Assembly: GCF_014635985.1 (NCBI RefSeq)
Contig: NZ_BMDT01000003.1
Coordinates: 62,001-126,000, forward strand
From: Enterococcus alcedinis
GTDB taxonomy: Bacteria; Bacillota; Bacilli; Lactobacillales; Enterococcaceae
DNA: 64,000 nt
Reading direction: 5' to 3'
Position 1 is the first letter of the stretch. Each line of letters opens with the position of its first letter. The translations under genes and the position numbers were made by a program. A model generated the notes under the pieces. The model was not told the origin of the DNA. It ran no database searches and saw nothing but the letters and a program-made list of their open reading frames with translations. This document shows positions 52,138-63,073 of the stretch, in pieces.

Positions 52138-53625
52138 TCAAAAAGTGTCTAAAGTGGTGACATCAATGGTTGTGAGATTTGAGAAATCAAAAATAAATTG
52201 TGCACCACCTGTCGGACGATTCTCAGCTGTTAAAAGAATCTGATGGCGTTCTGCAATTTGTCGGGCAATCGCTAAGCCTAAACCAGTACCGACTTTATTA
52301 TTTTCACCATAGGTTTTATGGAAACGGTCAAAAATATAAGGCAGATCCTCGGCTGCAATCCCCTCACCTTGATCGCTAATCGTTAAACGATTTTGTGTGA
52401 ATTCAATCCTTAAGGTACCGTTAACGGGTGAGAATTTAATCGCGTTATCTAAAACAATTAACAGCATTTGACGTAAACGACCGTAATCCCCAAGGAAAAG
52501 AAGAGGGGCCGTTTCAAGTTGCGTCTCGAAAGTCAGTTCTTTTTCTTGTCCGAGTTGTCGAGCACTGCGTAACGTATCCGCGATAATTTCTTGTAAGCTA
52601 ACCGGTGCTTTTTCAATTTGAAAATCCAAATTTTGTAAGCGTGAAAGGTCGAGTAAATCACCAACGAGTCGTTCAAGGAAGGTCGCTTCAATAAACATTT
52701 GTTGATGGTATTCTTTGATTTTTTGTGGATCGGTAACAATTTCTTCTGTCAGTGCTTCAAGTGAGCCACGTAAAACCGTGACCGGTGTGCGTAGCTCATG
52801 AGAAATATTTGCTACATAATCTTGACGTAGTTGTTCCAACTTCTGGCTTTCTTGACTGGCTTCATCCAAGCGAATAGCCAAAGTATCAATCGTTTCGGAT
52901 AATTCGCCAATTTCATCTTGTTGTGTGAGCTTCGTTTGAGCCGTGTAATCTCCGTGGGCTAATTGTAAGGCCGTCTTTTTCATTTTGGACAATGGTTTGG
53001 TAAAAGAATACGATAAGAAAAAGGCAAAAATAAGCGCGAGTAGTAAAGCAATCAATAAACTAATGGCAAAAATACCTAGCCCTTTTTGTACGCCGGTATT
53101 TAAACCGCTAATCGGTGATTGGAGTAGGGCACTAGCCCAAATTTCACCTTGGTTATTTGTGATCGGAACACCAATCGTTAAGGTTTTTTGCTGTAGTTGC
53201 TCACTAAACCCTTCATCGATAATTGTTTCTCCTTGAAAGACGTCTGGAAGAATACGGACAATCTCGATTGGTAGTGGATTGCTGTGCGAATTCATCGACG
53301 CGTTGCCACGATTGCGCGACATCGTACTCGTTGCGAGTGGATTGAAATCGCGATCGACTAACCAAACGTCGTTGCCAGCGACTTCTTCAATGAACTTCAA
53401 ATAATCATCACTACTACTCATCATTTGTTCATGATGTGAGGCGTCTTCTTGGTCAGAAAAAGCATCGGCTAAAGCTTCAGCGTAATGAACTAACTCGTCG
53501 CGTTGAACGTCAATGGTATAGTCACGGAATAAAAAGAAAAAGACAGTCCCAATCGTTAAAGCAAATAATAACAAGGCACTGACGAAATAACTGGCGAGTT
53601 TTAACGCAATCTTACTAATTTTCAT
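52138..53625 (-). CDS. OmpR-type sensor histidine kinase
   Basis: The protein is 495 residues. Two membrane segments (about 10-33 and 182-205) enclose a sensor domain containing 'HHEQMMSSSDD' and a Met/Ser/Asn-rich 'TMSRNRGNASMNSHS'. HAMP follows, then HisKA with His276 in 'NISHELRTPV', and an ATPase domain with 'VLDNAIKFSP', 'ISDQGEGI' and 'GTGLGLAI'. It overlaps the response-regulator gene by 11 bases and is co-transcribed with it. The His/Met-rich sensor and the Met/His-rich protein downstream raise the possibility of metal sensing. Confidence 0.93.
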   Translation of the reverse strand: MKISKIALKLASYFVSALLLFALTIGTVFFFLFRDYTIDVQRDELVHYAEALADAFSDQEDASHHEQMMSSSDDYLKFIEEVAGNDVWLVDRDFNPLATSTMSRNRGNASMNSHSNPLPIEIVRILPDVFQGETIIDEGFSEQLQQKTLTIGVPITNNQGEIWASALLQSPISGLNTGVQKGLGIFAISLLIALLLALIFAFFLSYSFTKPLSKMKKTALQLAHGDYTAQTKLTQQDEIGELSETIDTLAIRLDEASQESQKLEQLRQDYVANISHELRTPVTVLRGSLEALTEEIVTDPQKIKEYHQQMFIEATFLERLVGDLLDLSRLQNLDFQIEKAPVSLQEIIADTLRSARQLGQEKELTFETQLETAPLLFLGDYGRLRQMLLIVLDNAIKFSPVNGTLRIEFTQNRLTISDQGEGIAAEDLPYIFDRFHKTYGENNKVGTGLGLAIARQIAERHQILLTAENRPTGGAQFIFDFSNLTTIDVTTLDTF

Positions 53626-54307
53626 CGCTTAAAACCTCGAATTTGTAACCAACACCCCAAATGGTTTTGATATCCCACAATGGATGGTCGACTTGATTTA
53701 ACTTACTACGTAGCCGTTTAATATGGCTATCAACGGTTCGAGTATCGCCAAAATAATCAAAGCCCCAAAGCAAGTTCAACAGTTCATCTCGCGAATAAGC
53801 TTTCTTGCGATTACTAGCAAGTGTCCACAGCAAATCCAATTCTTTTTTAGTCAGTAAAATCGGTTGATTATCAACGGTAACGGTATAATTTTCTAAATTA
53901 ATCGTCAAATCATGGAAAGAAAAAAGTTGGGTGTTGACGGGATCTTGTTGCACCCGACGCATGACGGCTTTAATTCGAGCCATGACTTCACCAGGAGAAA
54001 AAGGTTTGACGATATAATCGTCTGCGCCAATCTCTAGTCCCATAATGCGTTCAAAATCTTCGCCACGAGCGGTAATCATTAAAATCGGTACATTCGATGT
54101 CTCGCGAATTTCTCGACAGACCGCAAACCCGTCTTTTTTAGGCATCATGACATCGAGTAAAACGACGTCTGGTTGTTCATTATGGAAAATTTCTAGCGCT
54201 GTCTCCCCATCGTAAGCAAGCAAAACGTCGTATGAATTTTTTTTAGCGTACTCGGCTAAAATCGAAGTAATCTGTTGGTTGTCATCGACAATTAATAGTT
54301 TTTGCAT
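53615..54307 (-). CDS. OmpR/PhoB-type response regulator
   Basis: The protein is 230 residues. The receiver has DDN (8-10), Asp52 in 'VLLDVMMPKKDG' and the lysine in 'YIVKPFSPGE'. The winged-helix DNA-binding domain has 'LTKKELDLLWTLASN', 'YSRDELLNLLWG' and 'RTVDSHIKRLRSKL'. ATG 54307 follows AAGGAGGG and is preferred to the upstream ATG. It is the first gene of the operon with the kinase and probably the small secreted protein. Its regulon is unknown. Confidence 0.94.
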   Translation of the reverse strand: MQKLLIVDDNQQITSILAEYAKKNSYDVLLAYDGETALEIFHNEQPDVVLLDVMMPKKDGFAVCREIRETSNVPILMITARGEDFERIMGLEIGADDYIVKPFSPGEVMARIKAVMRRVQQDPVNTQLFSFHDLTINLENYTVTVDNQPILLTKKELDLLWTLASNRKKAYSRDELLNLLWGFDYFGDTRTVDSHIKRLRSKLNQVDHPLWDIKTIWGVGYKFEVLSDEN

Positions 54308-54449
54308 ACGGTCCCTCCTTAAGTAAATCATAGTAAAAAAAGATGTCTTTTTGATGGCAATATCAAGATTGTCTATACAAAAGCGTAAGAACGTTCACGC
54401 TTTTTGAAAAAGGCTTTGTTAAGATAGTGTCATAAGTGAAAACGTTTTA

Positions 54450-55406
54450 TTAAAGTGATGAAGGCGTTTCATTTGGTTTCAAATCATGAAATAGTTTTTT
54501 CAAGAGATGAATGCTTTCAAATTTAGAGTGAATCATTTGTTGCTCGCCTATTTGTGGACCGTTGAAAAGGACGCTTTTTGTTTTTTGTTGGTTACGATAA
54601 TCTTTGGGTGATAAATGATAGTTCATTTTAAAGGCTTTATTTAAATAGCGCATGTCTGAAAAGCCCGTCATTTCGCTAATTGCTAAAATACTATGCTCGG
54701 TATGTGTTAATAAGTAATGGGCTTTTTCACAGCGAATCATGTTTAAATAATTTTGGAAAGACACGCCAAAATTTTGCTGAAAAAAATGCGACAAGTAATT
54801 GACCGATAACTCTTCTTGTTTGGCGAGGGTTTCTAATCGTATTTTTTCAGGGTAATGCTGATAAATGTATTGGCTAATCCGTCGAATCCGCTCCTGGCGA
54901 ACGAGGTGAGCACCTTGTTTATTTTCAGGAATCCGTTCAAACGTGGCAGATTGCAGTAGTTCGGCCAAGGCTAAAGAAGCATAACCATGACACTCGAGTG
55001 CAACGTATGCTTGTTCTTCGAAAAAAGCCAAACACGTTTTGAAAAAATAAAAACGAAGCGCTTGAAAATGGGTGTTGTTGTGATTGGAAAGTACTTGTGG
55101 AGCAAAAGAGAGTTCATTGATCTGTGGGAAAAAAGCATCAAATTCTTTTGTATTCAATTGTAAAATCAGTAGTTTAGCCGTTTCTATTGCCGTTAGTTCG
55201 TGTAATTGACAAGAGTTAATGACAATCAGTTCGCCATGCTTCATATGTAAGGTTTGATTTTCAATCGTGAGCGTCAGCTGACCATCCAACACATAAATCC
55301 ATTCCAAATCAGTATGTAAGTGTGGTCGACGATAATTCATATCAATTAAGAAGGCGTGCACGCCACTTGTTTGGTCGTGTGCAATCAGTTCAAATTCATT
55401 CAACAT
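54450..55406 (-). CDS. AraC-family regulator of xylose genes
   Basis: The protein is 318 residues: an N-terminal cupin ('VHAFLIDMNYRRPHLHTDLEW', split; 'GELIVINSCQLHEL') for sugar binding, then an AraC double helix-turn-helix ending 'DMRYLNKAFKMNYHLSPKDYRNQQ' (in parts), plus a 40-residue tail. ATG 55406 has AAAGGAG and is preferred to the much longer upstream frame. It diverges from xylA with a 74-nt gap, which strongly suggests that it activates the xylose operon, in place of the repressor-type XylR found in many Firmicutes. Confidence 0.92.
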   Translation of the reverse strand: MLNEFELIAHDQTSGVHAFLIDMNYRRPHLHTDLEWIYVLDGQLTLTIENQTLHMKHGELIVINSCQLHELTAIETAKLLILQLNTKEFDAFFPQINELSFAPQVLSNHNNTHFQALRFYFFKTCLAFFEEQAYVALECHGYASLALAELLQSATFERIPENKQGAHLVRQERIRRISQYIYQHYPEKIRLETLAKQEELSVNYLSHFFQQNFGVSFQNYLNMIRCEKAHYLLTHTEHSILAISEMTGFSDMRYLNKAFKMNYHLSPKDYRNQQKTKSVLFNGPQIGEQQMIHSKFESIHLLKKLFHDLKPNETPSSL

Positions 55407-55480
55407 TAAAAACGCTCCTTTCCACATCAATATAACGAATGTTCGAGGAGTTATCAAATAAAAATGAGGAGGAAACAAAA

Positions 55481-56788
55481 ATGGTTTATTTTAAAAATGT
55501 AGAAAAGATTCAATACGAAGGGGTCAAGTCAGACAATCCGTTTGCTTTTCGCCACTATAATGCAGAGGAAATCGTCCTTGGTAAGACGATGAAGGAGCAC
55601 TTACGCTTTGCCGTCGCTTACTGGCACACAATGACACAAGACGGTTCCGATCCGTTTGGTAAACCAGTCAATATCCGTAATTGGTGGGGCGAGACACCGA
55701 TGGAAACAGCAAAAAATCGCGTAGAAGCCTTTTTTGAAATTTTAGAAAAATTAGGTGTTGAGTATTTCTGTTTCCATGATATTGATGTCGCTCCAGAAGG
55801 CGACTCACTAGAAGAGTTCTTCCAAAATATCGACGAAATTACCGATTTAATTAAAGAAAAGATGGATGCAACGGGCATTAAATTACTTTGGAATACGGCG
55901 AATATGTTCTCACACCCACGTTTTGTCAATGGAGCAGCATCTTCAAACAATGCCGATGTCTTTGCTTATTCAGCGGCTCAAGTGAAAAAAGGCTTGGATA
56001 TTAGTAAAAAACTTGGTGGTGAAAACTATGTATTCTGGGGCGGTCGCGAAGGGTATGAATCCTTATTAAACACCGATATGGGTCTTGAACAAGACAACAT
56101 TGCACGCTTATTTAAAATGGCGATTGCTTACGGTGAGAAGATTGGGCATAAACCACAATTCTTGATTGAACCAAAACCAAAAGAGCCTTCAACGCACCAA
56201 TATGATTTTGATGCCGCAACATCGATGGCCTTTATTTTGAAATATGGTTTAGAAGGCGACTTCAAATTAAACCTAGAAGCCAACCATGCAACCCTTGCAG
56301 GTCATACGTTTGAACACGAATTAAATGTCGCACGTACCTATGATGCACTCGGTTCAATTGATGCTAACCAAGGCGACCCATTGCTTGGTTGGGATACCGA
56401 TGAATTCCCAACCAATGTTTTTGATACAACGCTTGCGATGTATGAAATTTTAGAAAATGGCGGCATCGCACCTGGGGGCATCAACTTCGACTCGAAAGTT
56501 CGCCGTTCTTCTTTTGAAATGGATGATTTATTCCTAGCGCATATTGCCGGAATGGATACATATGCTCGTGGATTAAAAGCTGCTGCGGCATTAAAAGAAG
56601 ACCGTTTCTTTGATGACTTAAAAGAAAAACGCTATGCGAGTTATCAAGAAGGCATCGGCGCGAAAATCGTCGCTGGTGAAGAAGACCTCGAAAGCTTAAC
56701 CGCATATGCGCTTGAAAATGATGATATTACATTAGAATCGAGTCATTTAGAATTCGTCAAATCTCGTTTGAACGACTATTTATTCTAA
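55481..56788 (+). CDS. xylA: Xylose isomerase
   Basis: The protein is 435 residues, the class II xylose isomerase length. It converts D-xylose to D-xylulose in the cytoplasm with two divalent metals. Marks are '[13 protein letters not shown]' with the base histidine, '[10 protein letters not shown]', '[18 protein letters not shown]' with metal-ligand glutamate, '[17 protein letters not shown]' and 'WDTDEFP'. ATG 55481 has AGGAGG. The upstream frame to 55439 is rejected. It is the first gene of xylAB. No xylose transporter is adjacent. Confidence 0.96.
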   Translation: MVYFKNVEKIQYEGVKSDNPFAFRHYNAEEIVLGKTMKEHLRFAVAYWHTMTQDGSDPFGKPVNIRNWWGETPMETAKNRVEAFFEILEKLGVEYFCFHDIDVAPEGDSLEEFFQNIDEITDLIKEKMDATGIKLLWNTANMFSHPRFVNGAASSNNADVFAYSAAQVKKGLDISKKLGGENYVFWGGREGYESLLNTDMGLEQDNIARLFKMAIAYGEKIGHKPQFLIEPKPKEPSTHQYDFDAATSMAFILKYGLEGDFKLNLEANHATLAGHTFEHELNVARTYDALGSIDANQGDPLLGWDTDEFPTNVFDTTLAMYEILENGGIAPGGINFDSKVRRSSFEMDDLFLAHIAGMDTYARGLKAAAALKEDRFFDDLKEKRYASYQEGIGAKIVAGEEDLESLTAYALENDDITLESSHLEFVKSRLNDYLF

Positions 56789-56806
56789 GCATAAAGGAGA
56801 AAGAAA

Positions 56807-58303
56807 ATGGCATATGTTTTAGGACTAGACTTAGGAACAAGTGCCTTAAAAGGCTTATTAATGGATGAAATAGGAACCATCGTCGGCAGTGCGACTGCCG
56901 ACTATCCCTTGATTCATCCGGCATCTGGTTATAGCGAACAAGACCCCAACGAATGGTTAAAAGCGTGCGAAAGTGTCTTTGAACAACTGAGCGCAACCGT
57001 GCTTGATTTCGGTCAGCAGTTGGCAGGTATTAGTTTTTCAGGACAAATGCACAGCTTAGTCGTACTTGATGAAGACAACCGTGTCTTACGCAACGCGATT
57101 TTATGGAACGATGTACGAACAACGACGCAATGTGAACGCATAATGGCCGATTTCGGTGACGAACTATTAGCGATTACGAAAAATATTGCGTTGGAAGGTT
57201 TTACCTTACCTAAAATTTTATGGATACAAGAAAACGAACCCGAACTTTGGGCACAAGTGCGCCATATTTTGTTACCGAAAGATTATTTAGGTTACTGGTT
57301 GACCGGTACGATGCATATGGATTATTCCGATGCAGCTGGGACGCTCTTATTGGATGTTGCCAAAAAAGAGTGGTCACAAGCGATTACTGAACAATTTAAT
57401 ATTCCAACGGACTACTTGCCAACCTTGATTGATTCTAGTGGACAAACAGGGACATTAAACCGTCCTTTAGCCGAAAAATATGGGATTCAGCAAGAAGTCA
57501 AAATTTTTGCTGGTGGGGCAGACAATGCTTGTGCAGCGATTGGTGCCGGGATTTTAACTGTCGATATCGGTATGGTGAGCATCGGGACATCAGGCGTCTT
57601 TTTATCCTACGAAGATCAACAATTACCGACGTACCAAGGCAAACTGCATTTGTTTAACCACGGCATTAAGGACTGCTATTATTCAATGGGTGTCACACTA
57701 GCTGCCGGTCATAGTTTGAGCTGGTTTAAAGATACCTTTGCGAAAGATCAAAGTTTTGAAACACTTTTGGCAGGCGTTGATACGATTGAACCCGGAGCAG
57801 GTGGCTTATTGTTTACACCGTACATTGTCGGCGAACGCACGCCACATGTTGATAGCCAGATTCGCGGCAGCTTTATTGGCATCGATACGAGTCATACGCT
57901 AACGCATTTTGCAAAATCCGTACTAGAAGGCATTACCTTTTCGTTAAAAGATAGCCAACAATTAATGGAAACCATTGCCGGTAAAACTTTTGGAAAAATC
58001 GTCTCCGTCGGCGGAGGCGCCAAAAATTCGGATTGGCTACAAATGCAAGCCGATATCTTCAATAGTGAAATCGTCTGTTTAGAAGCAGAAGAAGGACCCG
58101 GCTTAGGCGCTGCAATGTTAGCCGCCACAGGACTCGGTTGGTTTGAAGACTTACAAGCTTGCTCAGAAACCTTCGTCAACTACCGACCAGGCGCAACACC
58201 AAACCCACAAAACGTGGAAAAATATCAAAAGATTTATCTGGTTTATCAGAAGGTCTATAGCGCAACAAAGGTGATAAGTGAAGCGTTTGGTGACGAGTCA
58301 TAG
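56807..58303 (+). CDS. xylB: Xylulokinase
   Basis: The protein is 498 residues, FGGY carbohydrate kinase family. It phosphorylates D-xylulose to xylulose-5-phosphate, which enters the pentose or phosphoketolase route. It has the ATPase opening 'GLDLGTSALKGLLMD' (5-19), 'SGQMHSLVVLDE' (77-88), 'LILWNDVRT'-like 'ILWNDVRT', catalytic 'GGADNACAAIGAG', and the C-terminal FGGY signature region 'ISVGGGAKNSDWLQMQADI' in variant form. AAAGGAG precedes the ATG, 18 nt after xylA. Confidence 0.95.
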   Translation: MAYVLGLDLGTSALKGLLMDEIGTIVGSATADYPLIHPASGYSEQDPNEWLKACESVFEQLSATVLDFGQQLAGISFSGQMHSLVVLDEDNRVLRNAILWNDVRTTTQCERIMADFGDELLAITKNIALEGFTLPKILWIQENEPELWAQVRHILLPKDYLGYWLTGTMHMDYSDAAGTLLLDVAKKEWSQAITEQFNIPTDYLPTLIDSSGQTGTLNRPLAEKYGIQQEVKIFAGGADNACAAIGAGILTVDIGMVSIGTSGVFLSYEDQQLPTYQGKLHLFNHGIKDCYYSMGVTLAAGHSLSWFKDTFAKDQSFETLLAGVDTIEPGAGGLLFTPYIVGERTPHVDSQIRGSFIGIDTSHTLTHFAKSVLEGITFSLKDSQQLMETIAGKTFGKIVSVGGGAKNSDWLQMQADIFNSEIVCLEAEEGPGLGAAMLAATGLGWFEDLQACSETFVNYRPGATPNPQNVEKYQKIYLVYQKVYSATKVISEAFGDES

Positions 58304-58332
58304 CTTCAATTATCCCGTTCAACAAAGGTGAT

Positions 58333-58431
58333 AAAAAGTGTGCTCAGCGACAAGAGACAAGAGGGCATTAGAAAAAATCGTTTTTTGATTTTATTCTAAG
58401 GACACTTATCTCCGCAGTCGCTACACTTTTT
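58333..58431. other. Long imperfect inverted structure after xylB
   Basis: AAAAAGTGT (58333-58341) and AGCGAC (58346-58351) pair with GTCGCT (58417-58422) and ACACTTTTT (58423-58431). A second hairpin TTAGAA...TTCTAA is nested inside. No reading frame of note is present. It may be a large terminator or a degenerate repeat element. Confidence 0.6.
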
Positions 58432-58463
58432 GTCCTGCTCAACAAAAGAGTTAAAAGCATAAA

Positions 58464-58504
58464 AAAACAGGTACGTATCGAAATTTTGATACGTACCTGT
58501 TTTC
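58464..58504. terminator. Bidirectional terminator between xylB and convergent AraC gene
   Basis: A perfect 15-bp stem (58465-58479 with 58489-58503) with A-rich and T-rich ends can serve both converging transcripts. It ends one base before the AraC stop codon. Confidence 0.9.
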
Positions 58505-59311
58505 TTATTGCAGGGATTGTTTGAATTGATAAGGCGTAATTTTTTCTTGTTTACGAAAAACGGTAATAAAATAGTTAACCGTCTGAAAACCGACAAGAAG
58601 GGCTATTTCTTCGATGCTCATTTTGTTTTTTTGAATCATTAGCTCTTTGGCTTTTCGAATCCGATAACTCGCTAAATATTGTGTGGGACTAATATCGATT
58701 TGTTCTTTGAAAACTTTATTAACGTATTGAGGGGTATAACCAACAATGTCTGCCATGTTTTGATTACTCAAGTCACTTGCATAAGAGGTTTCAATCAAGT
58801 TTAAAATTGGTTGAACGATTTGCTGATATTTAGCACTTGAGTAATGTTTTCGATCGGTATGATTTTTGATTAACATTAAAAATTGATAGACTAGTCCAGA
58901 AGCTTCGTATTGATACTCAATGTGTTCTTTTATCTCTTGATCGAGCAATTCTGAAATGAAACGATCAATCGTCGGAACGTTTGTATTTAACAATTGATAA
59001 TCACCAAACTGAAGTAAATTCATCATATCTTGGATGAGGACACCGCCAAAAGTAAAATAGGCCGTCGTCCAATCGTCTGACAGGGCATAGTAATTGTGGG
59101 GAACGCCTTCGTTAATTAAAATACCTGAGTGTTCAGTTAAATGATATTTTTTTTGATTGATTTCTACGATACCTTCACCTTTTTGAGTATGTAACCAATG
59201 GACGTAGTGATAGCCTTTTGGGCGTTTAATGGATTCTTGTTGCCATTGATAGCCGAGGCTGTCGACGAATAAAGGAAGACTACGAATTTTTTGACTAAAG
59301 CTATAACGCAT
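58505..59311 (-). CDS. AraC-family transcriptional regulator (paralogue of 40328)
   Basis: The protein is 268 residues, the same length as the regulator at 40328 and alignable throughout: 'SLPLFVDSLGYQWQQE', 'YVHWLHTQKGEGIVE', 'TAYFTFGGVLIQD' and a final 'VNYFITVFRKQEKITPYQFKQ'. ATG 59311 matches the paralogue's start. The longer upstream frame has no family support. The N-terminal cupin binds an unknown sugar. It diverges from the GH1-GH42 operon and presumably controls it. Confidence 0.93.
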   Translation of the reverse strand: MRYSFSQKIRSLPLFVDSLGYQWQQESIKRPKGYHYVHWLHTQKGEGIVEINQKKYHLTEHSGILINEGVPHNYYALSDDWTTAYFTFGGVLIQDMMNLLQFGDYQLLNTNVPTIDRFISELLDQEIKEHIEYQYEASGLVYQFLMLIKNHTDRKHYSSAKYQQIVQPILNLIETSYASDLSNQNMADIVGYTPQYVNKVFKEQIDISPTQYLASYRIRKAKELMIQKNKMSIEEIALLVGFQTVNYFITVFRKQEKITPYQFKQSLQ

Positions 59312-59354
59312 CAGATTCACCTGTTTCAAATTTTGTAATTTTATGCATAAAAAT

Positions 59355-59389
59355 TGAGATTGCTCTTTCATTGTACGAATCCGTATAAT
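59355..59389 (+). promoter_or_regulatory. AraC-controlled promoter, copy 2
   Basis: TTGCTC (59360-59365) and TATAAT (59384-59389) are 18 bp apart, with TGAGATTG (59355-59362) over the -35 and AATGTAAAG after the -10. The arrangement and these blocks match the promoter at 41179. Confidence 0.75.
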
Positions 59390-59427
59390 AAATGTAAAGG
59401 CTTTATTATAAAAAACGGAACAATTAG

Positions 59428-60909
<1,482 letters not shown>

Positions 60910-60924
60910 AGAGGAGAGATTAAC

Positions 60925-62925
60925 ATGGCAGTATTCAAAGAAATGCTATACGGTGGCGATTACAATCCAGAGCAGTGGCCTAAAGAAATTTGGCTAGAAG
61001 ATATGCAGATTTTTAATGATGCAAAGATGAACTCGGCAACGATAAATGTTTTTGCATGGGCGTTGTTACAACCAGATGAATCAACGTATGACTTTACAAT
61101 GTTAGATGACATTGTTGAAATGCTTGTGGAAAATAACTATCAAATCGTGATGGGGACATCTACTGCAGCCTTGCCCGCTTGGATGAGTCATCGCTATCCT
61201 GATGTGAATCGAACCGATTTTTATGGAATTCCTCATAAATTTGGGCATCGACACAACGCATGCCCGAATAGCCCGACGTTTAGAAAGTATAGTGCTCGTC
61301 TAGCTAATAAAATTGCAGAGCGTTATGGACATTTAGAAAATCTTGTTTGTTGGCATATTTCAAATGAATATAGTGGAGAATGTTACTGTGATAACTGTGC
61401 GAAAGCATTTCGTATCTGGTTAAAGAAAAAATACGATACGATTGAAGCGATTAATCAAGCTTGGAATACTAATTTTTGGAGTCATACGTTTTATTCACTT
61501 GAAGAGATTGTTCCTCCAAATTATTTAGGAGATGGTATTCCAAACGGCAAAGCTTCTTTTGCCGGGTTGTCTTTGGATTATTCACGTTTTAACTCTCAAT
61601 CGATTATGCAGAATTTTATTGATGAAAGAGAAGCGATTCGCGAATTCGATCCTAAAACGCCAGTGACGGCCAATTTAATGGGTGCCTATAAACCGTTGAA
61701 TTATTTTGAATTTGCAAAGGAAATGGATATTGTTTCTTGGGATGCGTATCCAAGCTTTGATACACCATTTAGTTATTCGAGTATGATGCATGATTTAATG
61801 CGTGGTTTAAAAGATGGGCAGTCTTTCATGTTGATGGAGCAAACACCGAATCAACAAAATTGGCAGCCATTTAATTCTTTAAAACGACCTGGACAAATGA
61901 GACAGATGAGTTATCACGCAGTTGCTCATGGTGCCGATACGGTTCAGTTTTTCCAATTGCGTCAATCAGTCGGGGCGGGCGAAAAATTCCATAGTGCTGT
62001 AATTGGTCATGTTGGTAATAAAGAGACCCGTGTTCTTAGAGAAGTGACTCAATTAGGTAATGAATTACAAAAATTAGGAGGCGCGTTGCTCGATGCCCGC
62101 ACGCCAGCTAAAATCGGTTTGATTTTTGATTGGGATAATTACTGGGCATTAGAATACGCGATTGGGCCAAACGTTGAATTGAAATATGTTGACCAAATTC
62201 ACCATTATTATAAAGAAATATACAAACGTAATATTCCAATCGATTTAATTGCGATTGATAGTGATTTTTCACAATACGATGTCATTTTAGCGCCATGCTT
62301 ATATTTATTAAATGATAAAACCGCACAAAAAATTGAAAATTATACGAAAGATGGTGGTATTTTCGTAACATCAACGATGAGTGGACTTGTCGATGAAAAT
62401 GATAACATCCATTTGGGTGGTTATCCTGGGCCACTAAAAGAAGTTGCGGGGATTTGGGTGGAAGAATTTGATGCGATGCCGATGAGTAAAAAAATCCCGG
62501 TACACTTTACTGACACAATGGGGCATGGCACGCTATTATGCGATATTATTCATTTAGAAGGCGCACAAGCTATTGCAACCTATGGGGAAGGCGAGTTCTA
62601 TCAAGGGATGCCGGTAATTACGAGCCATTCATATGGAAAAGGACAAGCTTATTACGTTGGAACTATGTTAGACGATCAGGGAATGGAAACATTATTTAAT
62701 CAAATACTAGAAGCAACGACACTAACGTCCCTGTATCTACCAGAAGGCATTGAAGTGACTGAACGTTGCAATGACAATGGTCGCTTTAAATTTATTTTAA
62801 ATCATCTAGGAAAAGAACAGCAGCTGTCGATTGATATCGTTGGGCAAGATTTATTAACGGATGAAAACGTATCGAATGATTTAACAGTTGCGCCATATGG
62901 AGTTAAAATTATTAAATTAGCTTAG
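60925..62925 (+). CDS. GH42 beta-galactosidase
   Basis: The protein is 666 residues. It has the family opening 'YGGDYNPEQWP' (9-19), acid/base Glu148 in HISNEYSG, nucleophile Glu305 in FMLMEQTPNQ, and four zinc cysteines (113, 153, 155, 158). The trimerisation and C-terminal domains are complete. It has no signal peptide. GH42 enzymes split beta-galactosides in the cytoplasm. Several gut-associated members prefer beta-1,3- or beta-1,6-linked galactose or galacto-oligosaccharides. It is co-transcribed with the GH1 gene, GAGGAGAG before the ATG. Confidence 0.94.
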   Translation: MAVFKEMLYGGDYNPEQWPKEIWLEDMQIFNDAKMNSATINVFAWALLQPDESTYDFTMLDDIVEMLVENNYQIVMGTSTAALPAWMSHRYPDVNRTDFYGIPHKFGHRHNACPNSPTFRKYSARLANKIAERYGHLENLVCWHISNEYSGECYCDNCAKAFRIWLKKKYDTIEAINQAWNTNFWSHTFYSLEEIVPPNYLGDGIPNGKASFAGLSLDYSRFNSQSIMQNFIDEREAIREFDPKTPVTANLMGAYKPLNYFEFAKEMDIVSWDAYPSFDTPFSYSSMMHDLMRGLKDGQSFMLMEQTPNQQNWQPFNSLKRPGQMRQMSYHAVAHGADTVQFFQLRQSVGAGEKFHSAVIGHVGNKETRVLREVTQLGNELQKLGGALLDARTPAKIGLIFDWDNYWALEYAIGPNVELKYVDQIHHYYKEIYKRNIPIDLIAIDSDFSQYDVILAPCLYLLNDKTAQKIENYTKDGGIFVTSTMSGLVDENDNIHLGGYPGPLKEVAGIWVEEFDAMPMSKKIPVHFTDTMGHGTLLCDIIHLEGAQAIATYGEGEFYQGMPVITSHSYGKGQAYYVGTMLDDQGMETLFNQILEATTLTSLYLPEGIEVTERCNDNGRFKFILNHLGKEQQLSIDIVGQDLLTDENVSNDLTVAPYGVKIIKLA

Positions 62926-62932
62926 TCGAATA

Positions 62933-62989
62933 AGAGAAGGAATATTTGTAAAAGTGTCTATGTCTTTTTACAATTTCCCTCTCTTTTTC
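62933..62989 (+). terminator. Rho-independent terminator after the GH42 gene
   Basis: AGAGAAGGAA...GTAAAAG pairs with CTTTTTAC...TTCCCTCTCT over about 20 bp with mismatches, followed by TTTTT. Confidence 0.75.
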
Positions 62990-63073
62990 TGCCATTCGAA
63001 AATTGTTTGCGAAAATTAGAAACTAGCTCATAATAGATATCAGGTCATAAATAGAGGAGATTGGAGGAATAAA

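Noticed and set aside
54437-54450. cre-like TGAAAACGTTTTAT between the xylose regulator and the OmpR-type system
   Set aside because: It has two mismatches to the consensus and lies at the 3' end of a gene, far from any promoter I can support.
58396-58596. Minus-strand 66-codon frame after xylB
   Set aside because: It overlaps the terminator and the AraC 3' end, its composition is low-complexity and it has no ribosome binding site.
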